DNA of 64,000 nucleotides. Source: Aegilops tauschii subsp. strangulata (Eukaryota; Streptophyta; Magnoliopsida; Poales; Poaceae). The DNA lies in NCBI RefSeq assembly GCF_002575655.3, contig NC_053037.3, positions 324,101,294 through 324,165,293 on the forward strand. Direction: 5' to 3'. This document shows positions 1-10,556 of the stretch, one piece after another. Made by a program: the position numbers and the translations under genes. Position 1 is the stretch's first letter. Each line of letters starts with the position of its first letter. The notes beneath the pieces are model-generated. The model did no database searches. It saw only the letters and a list, made by a program, of their open reading frames with translations, and was not told the origin of the DNA.

Positions 1-135
1 AGTGAAGCGAGGTACTTTAACCATACCTCATTCTTTTCTTATAACTGAAGTAGTTCTTCGACATGTGCACGTCCTCGCAGGTTAACGCCTGGTGTTTCTC
101 AATCGTCCTCCTCCTCGGGGGACCTTCTTCCAGAG

Positions 136-1788
136 ATGATGGAGAGTGACACGCCTTCTCCAACCTCCTCGCCCAATAGGACGGATAATCTTGAGGTGTT
201 GTCCCGGAGGGCCCCTCCCGACTGGCAAGTAGCACAGGAAACGAGGAAGGAGTTACCCGAAGGTGGTGCCTCTGCCATTCTGGGTTCGGGGGTCAAGAAT
301 GGTGGCCCCGAACTATCCGGCTCACAATCGGAGATGATTCTGGAGGCAGTTAAGCGGATTCCTTTAAAGGAATATCGTGCTCCAGCAACGGTGTCCGAAG
401 ACCTAGGAGTGCCGAAGACGCTGACGGACATGCTGCGACAGGCGTCCGTTTCAAAGGAGCACCACACCTTAATGGTTACGGTGGTCGAAAAGGTTCTCTC
501 CGCGAAAAGCGGGTTGAATGAGGCCTTCATGAGCCTTCTAAGGGGTTTTGAGGTTTGTGATGTAATTTTGTCAATGGAATATTATTGACCGAATGCACCT
601 GTTGTATATGCAGTAGCCCCTGAGACTCGGATTGCCTTCCAAAAGAAGCGATCGGAGGATCGAAAAGACACGCTCAGGTACTGACCTTGTTTTAACTTGG
701 AATGCAGACTGTCTCGCTTCCCGCGGCTACCCGTGGTATGGAAGTGGCCGAACTGCAGCGAAAGCTGGATACTGCGGAGGATGACATTGCATTGATCAAC
801 AGGCATCTTGACGACTCGCAAGGTATGTTTTGTGGGCATTCCTTACACCAGTGTGCTTTGTAATTTAAGCTTGACTCTAAAAAGAGTTTTATATGGAATA
901 TGCATGAACGCAGATGGTGCTGCCGCCGTGGAAGCCCTTCGGGCGGGGCTAGCCCGGGCCAAGGAACGGGCCCGGTTTAGTAATGTGGCCGCCGAAAAGG
1001 CATCGGCCGAGTTGAGGGCCGAACAAGCCGCGCATCGCCAGGACAAGGAGGCCATGTCCACCATGGCGCGCGAGTTAGAAAATGCAGCTGGCCGCTGTAA
1101 ACTTCTTGACAAGGAAAATGAAGCCAAAACGGCTGAACTTGACAAGGCCTTACGAGAGGCGAGAGAGGCGCGGTCTGAATCCAGAGCAGCCCGTGAGGAA
1201 ATCCGGCAAGCTGGGGATATTGTGGCTGGCAAGCCCGTTTTGCTACAGGCTAAGTTCGGCGATCCGAACTATGCTCAGCTTAACCAAGTATGGAGTTGTC
1301 CAGACAATTTTTTAGACTTGCCAAAGAGTTCTTCCGATGCGACGCAGTTTTATCAGGCACAAGAGGGGTGTGCAACGGAGAAGCTTTTCTGGTCGCAATT
1401 CGGCGCGTCGAAGCGCCCTCTGTTGCTGAATGAACAGATGTCCCAGTGGGCCGAGCTGCATAGGATATCCGGCACTGCCATGAAGAACGTCGTAGTCCAG
1501 TTGTGGCCGACTGAACCTGTTCCGAGTAGTTACTTCGGCCTGGTGCAGCGGCTTGCTGACGCGGTGCCGCGTATCGACGCTATGAAGCGGTCGGCGTGCA
1601 TTGAAGGTGCACGGATGGCCTTTGCCCGAGTCAAGACGTTCTGGGGGAAGATGAAGGCCGTCAATATTGCGACGAAGAGTCCACCCGAAGGCAAGGACTG
1701 TCCGAAACCGGAGCATTATTTTGGAGACGTCCTAGAGGCCGCCCGCTTGATAGAGGGTCAGTGCTCGAAAGACATAATATTCGAGTGA
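136..1788 (+). CDS. Antisense accessory ORF of the gypsy element: three-exon coiled-coil protein, function unknown
   Basis: The ORF runs opposite to the gag of the same element. A consistent splice model joins 136-552, 708-822 and 914-1788. The introns are 553-707 and 823-913, both GT...AG, the second with donor GTATGT. Exon lengths 417, 115 and 875 add to 1407 bases, so the joined frame is open to the stop at 1786-1788, giving 468 residues. Residues about 183-275 are rich in Ala, Glu, Arg and Lys with a heptad look, typical of a long coiled coil. The rest of exon 3 is an unrecognised globular-looking domain. The frame is open upstream to base 49 and an AG lies at 79-80, so an earlier exon is possible. 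Antisense extra ORFs are known in Tat-lineage elements. No function is assigned. Confidence 0.6.
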
Positions 1789-2777
1789 TGTGTACAAGGG
1801 TTGTAACAGACCACTTTATAGTTAATCTATTTTTTGCTCGAAAGCTTGTATTCCTCCTGTGCGTCCGTTTTTAATGTAATTTGAAAGTTTTCCAATCGTC
1901 GGCTTCAGCCCCCTCGTAGGAAATACGGGGGTGTTCAGAAAAGCATTGAATCACTCTTTATCCAACGTCTTGGTCCATAAAGGAGGTGATAATGCGGCGA
2001 ACCAGGCAATCGTACTATAGGGCATTAACACTTTCACTTAGCCATAGGAGTTTTATGGTGGGGCTACGACATAGCCCCTAGTATGTATGCGGCATATCGT
2101 AATATTGTGCCTTACATGTTTTGATCTGAAAAAGACCCTTCGTGTGACACGGGGAATCGCTAAATATTCAAATAAATCGTCAAGTGGTTGACCAGCTCTT
2201 GCCGCATCATGACAGTCAGTTTTCGGCTTTCTCTACTGAGGTGCTCATCCAGTCAAAGCCAGTGCACAATCGTAGTAGTTCTCCCTTTACTACCCTAGCC
2301 GATAGAGCGGAACGTAGGGTAGCAAACACAGGAGCCGGGCAACCCAACTATTGACCAAATACAATGATTCAGAGCTGATGCATATAAGGCCAAACTTGCG
2401 ACGCCGAAGTATGCTATAGAGCTGTTCGGGCTTTTATTGGCGACTCATTTGTTCCCAAACCGAGTCCCTGGCCGGTTATGCCGAGGTGCCTCTTGTAACA
2501 CCATCGTTGCGGCCGTACTCATTGTAAAAAGAGTATAGAAGGTTAGTTCGGATGAACTTTACTGGGAGTGGAGCAATAAGCCAATGATAAATTCATATAT
2601 AAAAAAGGAAAAGTCCACAACCCCGCCATTTGACATGCTCAGGGTCAGGAACGGAGGAAAAAAGGCACAATACAGGCTCGAAATAAAGAGTGCGGTCTAC
2701 AAAACTATTTTGGACCTCCTGTCGCATGTCTGCGCCGCCCGTCCTATGGGAGGGGAGTCCTTATCTGAAGTAACCCC
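1789..2777. other. Non-coding interior of the gypsy element
   Basis: About 1 kb between the antisense ORF and the gag remnant. I see no open frame with family resemblance on either strand. In an autonomous relative the pol gene would lie here, so this is where pol is missing. Confidence 0.6.
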
Positions 2778-4427
2778 TTAGGTGAGTGTGCTGATCCGAA
2801 CTCCGACAGAGTCCGTTGTATATGCAGTCCTATCGGTCACCTGTTTATAATAAAGAAAAGTAAAGAAGAATGGATAAAAAATGTTACGGGAATGCTTGCA
2901 GGGTTGTCCGTATTGTGCTTCCGCCGATGCCCATGGTATCTTGAGCGTGTAGTGATGTACGCGTGGTGTAAATCCTGCTGTCATAGTGGGTGGGTGGTGG
3001 AAGCCGAACTGCTATTTCCGCTCCGGTAGTGGTCGAACGTCAGAGGGAAACTGCTTCTGGCTCCCGGTGTTCGGCTGGCGAGCCTTGCCGTCGTCCTTAT
3101 CGCTTGGTGGCCTGCTCCCCTTGTATTCGGCATTAAGCTTGCCTGCCTGCTTGAAGACCCAACAATTTCTGTTGGTGTGATTAGCTGGCTTATCAGGGTG
3201 GCCGTGAATCTGACAAGGTCAGTCCAATATCCTATCAAGGGCGGATGGTCCGTCCTGTTTGGCCTTAAATGGCTTCTTCCGTTGACCGGGTTTCGGATTG
3301 TGAAATCCGGCGTTGACCGCTATGTTACGCAATCTTTCATTATTGCTGCGACTGTTATGCTCGTTTAGTCGTGGCTTGCCGTTGCCGTCTCGGATTTCGG
3401 AAGTGCCCGGGTCGCTGGCATTGTTGCTTTTGCGAGCGAGCCAGTTATCTTCTCCCGCACAAAAGCAAATCATTAGAGCGGTAAGGGCTGTCATGGATTT
3501 GGGTCCTTCCTAGCCGAGGTGACGTGCTAGCCATTCATCCCGGACGCTATGTTTGAAGGCCGCTAGGGCTTCCGCGTCCAGACAGTCAACAATTTGGTTC
3601 TTTTTGACTAAGAACCTAGTCCAGAGTTCCCTGGCTGACTCGCCGGGCTGTTGGACAATATGTCTTAAGTCATCGGCCTCTGGTGGCCGGACATATGTTT
3701 CTTGGAAGTTGTCACGAAAGGCGTCTTCCAGATCTTCCCAGCTGCCAATAGAATTTTCTGGCAAACTGTTTAGCCAGTACCGTGCTGGCCCCTTAAGCTT
3801 GAGAGGCAGGTATTTAATGGCATGAAGGTCGTCTCCGCGAGCCAAGTGGATATGGAGGAGGAAGTCCTCAATCCATACTGCGGGATCTGTTGTTCCATCG
3901 TATGATTCGGTGTTGATGGGTTTAAACCCGTCTGGGAATTCATGCTCCATTACCTCGTTGGTGAAGCAAAGAGGGTGTGCGGCTCCTCTATGTTGGGCCA
4001 CACTGTGAATCACATCCGGCGGGCTCCGCTTACGGTTTTTGGACCGAGCGTGCTCGGGTCTGTTGTGTTCGAATAGATAACCGTTATTGCTGGTCGGGGC
4101 ATGTCTCCGTGATCCATGTGTCGATTTTGTGTGTCCGGTTCTACCCTCCGGTTCTTGTTGGATGTCGCGAGTGTCCCCCCGAGCCTCTTTATTCTTGCTT
4201 GGACGGCCGGATGGTTTTGTATGGTGCTCTGCTGGGGCTGCTGCCTTGCCCAGACCGAACTGTGGTCGGCCTACCAGCTTATTCGATGGTGGTGTGGGCT
4301 CCAAAGCCTTGCCATCGTATTGAGGGAGCCACCTACTGTTGTGGTGGCTTTTGTCTGGGACGCTAAGGCCGTATTCTTCGGCGGCCAGGACCTTGGTCCA
4401 TCTATCATTGAGCAAATCTTGGCTCAC
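2778..4427 (-). pseudogene. gag, C-terminal half (capsid-like and zinc-finger part)
   Basis: The minus-strand frame from 4427 encodes a retrotransposon Gag domain. The conserved core has tryptophan and leucine patterns such as WIEDFLLHIHLARGD, followed by LKGPARYWLNSLP and a SWEDLEDAF stretch. The same frame continues through a Cys/His cluster of CX2HX8HX4C spacing near 3216-3163 to 2778. It is interrupted by stops at 3510-3512 (TAG), 3219-3221 (TGA) and 3012-3014 (TAG). It is out of frame with the N-terminal piece upstream, so a frameshift lies between 4427 and 4499. The product would be the structural nucleocapsid precursor of the element, now unlikely to be made. Confidence 0.8.
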
Positions 4428-4498
4428 TTGAAGCTACAGCTGCTTCCTCCTTAGGCTCCTTGCCGTGGCTATGAGCCAGCGTTTGAAGCGCTCCTGTT

Positions 4499-5632
4499 CT
4501 AGAGGTTCCTCGGGCATGATGAATTCCTTGTTGCTGAGGCTCTCTTCTTCCTCGGAGAGTGGAAGATAATTACTATCCTCCGAGTCTCCGTATGTGGCCT
4601 GTCATCAGGGCTATCCTGCCCGCTTTCCTGGTCCTCCTGTTCGGATCCTGTCTGAACATGGTCTTCGTTGTCCGGAGTACTATCACCTCCGATGCTAATA
4701 TTGTTTTCCCTTGAGTGACGTGACTGAGAGTGGCACCGGGGGCGCCGGTGTTCGGACTGTGTATGAGGAGGCTTATCCTTGACTGGATCCTCTTTGTCAT
4801 CGTTGAGATCGTCGTTGGGTGTGTCCACCATACATACGTCGTACCAGGAAGTGGTCGCCCCGTGTGTAGCGGATAGTAAGCTCTGGTTTTGCCCCTCATC
4901 GTCGTCGAAACCGTCGATGTCTTCGGAGCGGGGGTCAGGCGTATTGGTTGGTTCGTCGACGGTGGCTATGGAGTGGGTGGCGGGTGGGAAGCAAAATTCT
5001 CCATCGTCCGTCGTAAGGCCGAACCGAACATAGTTCGGTGACGAGCCGTCTGCCAGGGATAGGTTTTTTAGTGAATTTAGTAGGTCGCCCATGGGCGAGT
5101 GTTGGAAGATATCCGCAGCGCTGAACTTGAAGATCGATAGCCGATCGAGTTCGGTATCCGCGGGCTCGCTGGGTTCGGAACTCGATATCGGAGACAAGTC
5201 TGGGATTCCGTTGATGCAAGTATCGTACAAAGTGGAACCTGCATGCGGCTCCACCGCCGCTGAGTTGTTAGCCCCCATGATGGGGTTGAGTTTCCCATCT
5301 TCGGACGACTTGATCTGCTCCGGCTCTAAGGCCAGAGTTGTTACAGGAGCTATCTCCTGGATGCGGCCCGATGACAGGTTTAAGCCATGTTTATCGAGGC
5401 GAAGGGGAGCGGTTGCCGCGGTCTCGAATCCGTCGAAGATCAAGTCTCCACGGATGTCCACGACGTAGTTCAGGCTTCCGAATCTGACCTTATGGCCAGG
5501 GGCGTAGCTATCGATCTGCTCCAGATGGCCTAGAGAGTTGGCCCGCAGTGCGAAGCCACCGAATACAAAGATTTGTCCGGGGAGGAAGGTTTCTCCCTGG
5601 ATCACGTCATTACTGACGATCGAAGGGGCCAT
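4499..5632 (-). pseudogene. gag, N-terminal extension
   Basis: The minus-strand frame is open for about 378 codons from the ATG at 5632. I prefer this start because the longer open frame runs back into the LTR. The protein is rich in Asp, Glu, Ser and Pro and ends in a basic, serine-rich stretch. No enzyme motif is visible. Similar long acidic N-terminal regions precede the capsid-like domain in this group of wheat gypsy elements, from memory. The following capsid part at 4427-2778 is in another frame, so the gene is broken. It begins about 50 bases inside the LTR, as expected for a gag leader. Confidence 0.6.
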
Positions 5633-5680
5633 ATAATCCGTTCGTCGATGACACATCGGAACTCTCAATGAAAGCACCAA

Positions 5681-6159
5681 TGTCGGTGTCAAAACCGGCG
5701 GATCTCGGGTAGGGGGTCCTGAACTGTGTGTCTAGAATCGATGGTAATAGGAGACGGGGGACACGATGTTTACCCAGGTTCGGGCCCTCTCTATGGAGGT
5801 AATGCCCTACTTCCTGCTTGATTGATCATGGTGAATATGAGCGTTACAAGAGTTGATGTACCACGAGATCGTAATGGCTAAACCCTAGAAGTCTAGCCTA
5901 TGAGTATATGGTAATGAATCTGTCCTATCCGGAATATGCTCTCCGGTTTATATAGACACCGGAGAGATCTAGGGTTACATGAGGTCGGTTACATAAGAGG
6001 GAATCTTCATAATCAATCGCCTAGTTTGCCTTCCACGCCAAGTAGAGTCCAATCCGGACACGGGTATAGTCTTCGGTCTTCGTGTCTTCATAGCCTATCA
6101 GTCCGGCCCATGGATTATAGGCCGGACGCCCGAGGACCCCTTAGTCCAGGACTCCCTCA
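5681..6159 (-). repeat. 5' LTR of the gypsy element (479 bp)
   Basis: On the minus strand the LTR starts TGAGGGAGTCCTGGACTAAG at 6159 and ends in CACCGACA at 5681. The bases just inside (5680 downwards) read TTGGTGCTTTCATTGAGAG, which holds a TGG in the place of a primer-binding site, though I cannot assign a tRNA. The partner LTR is outside the window. Confidence 0.85.
5946..5955 (-). promoter_or_regulatory. TATA-like box in the LTR
   Basis: CTATATAAAC on the minus strand, in the middle of the LTR and about 315 bases before the gag ATG. This fits the RNA polymerase II promoter of the element. Confidence 0.5.
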
Positions 6160-6318
6160 CCCCCCATTTCGCCCCGCTCCCCATGTTCCTCACTCATACA
6201 AAACCCCCACTCGTACAGAAAAAGCCTGCTCCTCTTCTTCCACTCTTACAGAAAACCCCAGCCCTCCTCCCCACTCGCACTGCCACTAGGCTCGTCTCTG
6301 GCTACTCTGCTCAAATCC

Positions 6319-8078
6319 ATGAGCTCGGCACGACGCCTACAAGGAAAGTGGAGTTGGCTGGCCCTAGCGCCAAGAAGATGAGGCTCCCGCCAGCGGCAAC
6401 GCCGGTTGTAGACCCCGCACCCGGCAGCGCGGGGAGAAGCAGGGAGCCCCCCCACCCGGATCTAAGGAACCCGTAGAATATCCGATGGACTGCATTAGCG
6501 ATCTCCTGAACGACATCCTTGGGGAGAACATCTCGCTTCTCCCCACCAAGGATTGCTGCCGCACACAAGTCCTCTCAACTTGGTGGCGCCCTCTAGGGCG
6601 CACCGCGCCCCTCAATCTCGACTGTCGTCAGATATCTGTCCTTCCTGAATTTGATCTCCTCAGAGCCATCGTCTCCTCTCACCAGCAGGGCCCTGTTCAA
6701 CGCCTCTGCATCCCGACATGCTACCTGCTATCCATACCCGACACGGTGGACGCTTGGCTGACATCCCCTGAATTCGAAAAATTCTAGCAGTATGAGTTAT
6801 ACCATTACCACGAAAGTTTCATACCATGAACCGAACACTAAGACTTTGTGCCCACACCACCATTGTCCATCTCGTGGTTTTCCTCCTCTCTCCACACTGC
6901 CATCTTCGCCCTGTGCCATCTATCATACGATCTTGTACAAATGCTTCAACTCCCACTGCTAAAAAAACTTTCGCTTGTGGTGGTTTATCTGTCGGAGGCC
7001 TCACTGCACAACATCATCCACTCCAGTTGCCCTGCCCTGGAGCGCTTGCTGATTGTTTTGGGAGTAGAAATCCCTATCAGTTGTCTCTAAATAAAGTCGC
7101 CTGACGTTAAAAGCATTGGAATTTGTTTTGAAGGACAGCAGCTCATCATCGATGATGCCCTTCACTTCAAAGTCTGCTCCTTCATTATTGTTATAAACCT
7201 TCGCAAATAGCTGTCGTCTGTGGGCCCAAACTGGAGACCTTGGGTGTAATTCATGATCCGTTTACTGATCACAGGAAGTTGGTGTTTGGCTCCTCACTTT
7301 TTCGGGTACCGTATATTATCATCTACACATTTGTAATCATAAGCTGCATTTTTCATTTGTGCGCATAAGTTTTATATCATCTTGGAGTACACTTTGGGTA
7401 CTAATATTATGTTATATGCTCAATGAAGAGTTCGTCCATGGATATCCTATCAATGCTGCTGGATTCTGTCAAGATCTTATATATCGAAATGTTTAGTTAT
7501 GATCTGAACATAATTATTGGCTTGCTACAATGCTTTCAACCTCTGGAGAATTTATATATAAAGGTGATGATTTCATGCACATTGAAATACCGTATATATT
7601 GTACTAGAATTAACCGTTCAGCTGTTGCTCTTTCAACATACTCTTTTTTCAGACCTTAAATGTTTTTAATCTTCATGTCTACTAAGGTAGTAACACATGG
7701 AGAAAAACGTATAACCAATCGGTGGTGTAATAAGCAGCAGGATTTCCTCAGTTCTCATGACATTCGTTTGAGGACAATAACGATGGAAGGATATGCATCC
7801 AACTAGGCAAACAGAAGCTTTGTCACATTCTTCCTGTTGAATGCAAGGTTACTATTGCCCATGAGGCTTAAGTTTTTCAGCAAGAGATTTCTCATGGACG
7901 GACATGTTGAACAGCAAAAAAAGAAGTTTCGGGTGGACAAATGGGCTTCTGAACGTGCTCGGCTTCTATTTACAACAACTTGTAGTCATCCTCCAATAAT
8001 GTTTTTGCACAGGATGTTGATTTTATGGATCAGACCGATCCATTTGTTTGTGACTGCGAAAAAGAGTGGTTGGGTTAG
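6319..8078 (+). pseudogene. F-box/LRR/FBD-type gene, decayed
   Basis: The F-box stretch at 6483-6600 contains DCISDLLNDILGENISLLPT and a nearby LSTWW, characteristic of grass F-box proteins that act as substrate adaptors of SCF ubiquitin ligases. Leucine-rich stretches follow at 6780-7305, including FGSSLFR at a GTACCG donor-like site. Later exon-like blocks lie near 7427-7563 and 7650-8078, with an FBD-like C-terminal end (KFRVDKWASERARL). The likely start is the ATG at 6319. At least five breaks are seen: frameshifts near 6355, in the C-run near 6450, near 6785 and near 8010, and stops in the LRR part. It is the only host-like gene in the window. The gypsy LTR lies directly upstream, inside what looks like its leader (6160-6318). 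Confidence 0.8.
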
Positions 8079-8177
8079 ATGTTATTGCCATGTTTAATCT
8101 GGGTTTTGTCTAAATTTGATGAACAGTTAATCCTTGGGCTTTTTGTACCATTTGTAAGCTTGAGTTACATGTTGTTT

Positions 8178-8530
8178 CCCTCGTACTCCCCTCTACCTGC
8201 CACTACACTGCCGCACCTTCCACGACTCCTGTTCGTTCCCGTCCGAGGCCCCACTATCGTTCTCCGCCTTGGTTCGCTCGCTGTGCCCGTTGCTGTCTGG
8301 CATTGTCAACATGGTCAACAACCGAGAGGAATCAGGGGATGACTGTACGTGGAGAGGCTGACAGTAGGGACCCACCAGTCATTGCATTACGCAAGCAGGT
8401 GCCTCGTTATTACAAGCCAAAAAAACTTCCTCCTAATTGTTTGACAACTAGGTCCCACGCCATTGTCAATGTAGTCAATAAACGAGAAAATTACACAATG
8501 AGCGGATAACACCAGGGACCCAGCAGCTCG
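8178..8530 (+). repeat. Diverged copy of the DNA-transposon block seen at 17132-17460
   Basis: The order of words matches 17132-17460 and 17818-18030: TCGTACTCCCCTC, then a Pro/Leu-rich stretch, then a doubled GTCAACATGGTCAAC, then GACAGTAGGGACCCACC and a CGTTATTAC-like word. The copies lie in the same orientation on both sides of Copia element A. They may be two sides of one older DNA element split by A. Confidence 0.6.
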
Positions 8531-8881
8531 CCCAGTTGTTTTTTAGTTTTAGAGATAGAGCTCAACTGCGCGCTGTGCGGGGGCTGTGGCCCGTCTAGCC
8601 CACGCTTACGCTTTTATTTAAGCACATGCCGAGCCTAGTTAATATCTTTTTTCTTCCTGAAAATGGCTGGCCTAGTTCTTTTGTTTTTGGAGAATACCCA
8701 ACCGAGGCCTACTTGCTTTTCTCAGCCCTGTTGGGCTGCAAATCTTTCAAGTTGAGGAGGGTTGTAAGTAGTAAGAAATGGGCTTCCCCAGAAAATGGGC
8801 TATAAGTTGTAAGAAATGGGATGTAAATTTTTAAACCAATGCCAACCGGCAATTACATTAAAATATCGTTTTTTCTGGATT
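8531..8881. other. Unassigned sequence
   Basis: No open frame with resemblance to a family and no repeat boundary that I can place. It contains short imperfect repeats of TAAGAAATGGG near 8775-8822. Confidence 0.5.
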
Positions 8882-9110
8882 TCTCTACTCTTATAAAAAG
8901 CAGAGTTGGTGATGATGGTGTGCCTGCCATCCTGCAATATAGGCCGTCCGATCTGTATCTAAGGATAGGAAGGAAAATATGACAATTTACCCGCACTCCT
9001 CTCCACATTTGCAGATACGGCCTTTCCTCGTTCATCCTTTTCTCCCACAAGATAAACTACTCATACAAATGCATCTTCATGTTCCGTGCAACGCACGGGC
9101 ATCTTGCTAG
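8882..9110 (+). mobile_element. Small Helitron-like element (3' end well supported, 5' end tentative)
   Basis: The 3' end has a hairpin CCGTGC-AAC-GCACGG at 9084-9098 followed by GCATCTTG and CTAG at 9107-9110, with T next. This matches the Helitron rule of a short GC-rich hairpin about 10 bases before CTRR and insertion before a T. The 5' end may be TCTCTACTCTTATAAAA at 8882, which begins TC as expected, but the base before it is T rather than A. At 229 bp it would be non-autonomous, with no Rep/helicase gene. Confidence 0.55.
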
Positions 9111-9165
9111 TTAATTTTTTAAATTTCATTTTTTGCGGAGAATTTCATTCATCTTGCAACGCACG

Positions 9166-9569
9166 GGCAAGTCCTTCGTGGGCGATGTCCATGGTGGGAT
9201 ACACAAGGTTGCTTCTTCGTGGACCCTTCTTGGGTGGAGCCCTCCGTGGACTCGCGCAACCATTACCCTTCGTGGGTTGAAGTCTCCATCAACGTGGATG
9301 TATGATAGCACCACCTATCGGAACCACGGATAAAAATCTCCGTGTCTCCAATTGCGTTTGCACACTTCAATCCCATCCCTTTACATTCTTGCAACTTGCA
9401 TGGTTTACTTTCCGCTGCTCATATACTCTTGCCATGCTTGCTTGATATGTATTGTGAATGTTTAAACTTGTGCTAAAACTCCACTTCAACTTAAAGAATT
9501 TAAAAACTGCAAATTTTCTTACTAAGAGTCTATTCACCCCCCTCTAGACACCTCTTCTCGATCCTTTCA
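9166..9569 (+). repeat. 5' LTR of A, only the last 404 bp
   Basis: Aligns with 16634-17045 of the 3' LTR, from GGCAAGTCCTTCGTGGG to CTCGATCCTTTCA. The first roughly 1195 bases of the LTR are missing. The break lies in CACGGGCAAG, next to a second copy of the GCAACGCACGGGC word of the Helitron-like end. Confidence 0.85.
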
Positions 9570-9571
9570 AT

Positions 9572-9583
9572 TGGTATCAAAGC
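9572..9583 (+). promoter_or_regulatory. Primer-binding site of A
   Basis: TGGTATCAAAGC, two bases after the LTR end. It differs by one base from the TGGTATCAGAGC usually complementary to the 3' end of initiator methionine tRNA, the primer used by most plant Copia elements. Confidence 0.8.
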
Positions 9584-9624
9584 ATTGGTGTCCATAACTT
9601 TGGTTTAAACACCTTTGGAGGAAG

Positions 9625-10548
9625 ATGGACGAGTCTACATTGGGGAGTCTTAGACATAGAGTGCCTATACTTGATGGAGAGTACTTTCATGAGTGGAAAA
9701 ATGAGATGCTTGAGATTTTCAATGAATATCATTTAACCAAGTACATTACTACTCCTTGTGCTCGCTTTGTTGATCCTTTGCATCCCACACCCGATGAGGA
9801 TCTTGACATGATTCGCAATCTTAGAACTATCAATCTTATTGTAAAAGGATTGCCTAAAAATTTGATTGCTAGCTTACCTGCTCTAGATTGTGCTTACACC
9901 GTATGGAGATTTCTAGAGGAACGATTCCCAAATTATTCCTTGAAAAATCTAGATGAGATTCTCCATAAGTCTATTGCCTTGAATAGGATGATTAATAGTG
10001 ATCCTAAGTTTGATGAGTGCCTATTTGAGCTTCGTGATCTCATGCGTGCCAAAGGAGATGTTGGAATTATTAGCAATATCATTTCTGAAGTCATTAGGAT
10101 TCATAGAGATGAACATTGTTACGGTCATACCTCTAATGAATCACTCTCTCTAGGAATTGATCCATCACATGACGATGTTCAACATGGATACTATGATGAG
10201 AATGATGATAGTGACTATGATCTTGATGATGCGATGAGACACTTTGGTCTTATGGCTAATCTTCGCGGCTACATGGCTGGAGGAAAGGAATGGGTCCTTG
10301 ATAGTGGATGTACTGATCATATGACCGGAGAAAAAGATATGTTCCGTGAGCTTGCTGAAAACGACGTCCCTCAAAAGTATGTCACTTTCGGTGATAACTC
10401 AAAGGGTAAGGTGGTTGGCCTTGGTAAGGTGGCCATCTCACATGATAGCTCCATACAAAATGTTATGCTCGTTGATCTCTTGGCTACAATTTACTTTTCG
10501 TATCTAGGCTTGCTAACTTTGGTTTCAATGTCCTATTTACCGAAGTAG
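9625..10548 (+). pseudogene. Copia A gag-protease, internally shortened and frameshifted
   Basis: The ATG at 9625 follows the primer site by 41 bases. Residues 1-175 form a Copia-type Gag (FHEWKNEMLEIF, FLEERFPNYSLKNLDEIL). An acidic linker then leads straight to a protease with the aspartic motif DSGCTDHM near residue 225. No CCHC zinc knuckle is present, so a central piece of gag seems deleted. A one-base loss near 10484 shifts the frame before the integrase. The stop ending this frame is at 10546-10548. Confidence 0.8.
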
Positions 10549-10556
10549 ATTGCCAA

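Larger units (their letters stand above)
1..6159 (-). mobile_element. Pol-less Tat-type gypsy LTR retrotransposon (Fatima-like), cut by the left edge
   Basis: The element is read on the minus strand: one LTR at 5681-6159, a broken gag at 5632-2778, no protease, reverse transcriptase or integrase, and an ORF on the opposite strand at 136-1788. A missing pol together with an antisense ORF near the 3' end fits the non-autonomous layout known for plant Tat-lineage elements. The LTR end sequences resemble the wheat Fatima family from memory, so the family name is tentative. The 3' LTR and left target site lie outside the window. On the right the LTR abuts the leader of an F-box pseudogene, with CCCCC (6160-6164) as the expected target-site copy. 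Confidence 0.8.

Noticed and set aside
3977..4454. Plus-strand frames in the gag region
   Set aside because: Antisense shadows of the gag frame on the minus strand.
8190..8215. CACTACACTGCCGC as a left CACTA terminus
   Set aside because: It matches only CACTACA and then departs from the right-end sequence, and it lies inside the repeat block.
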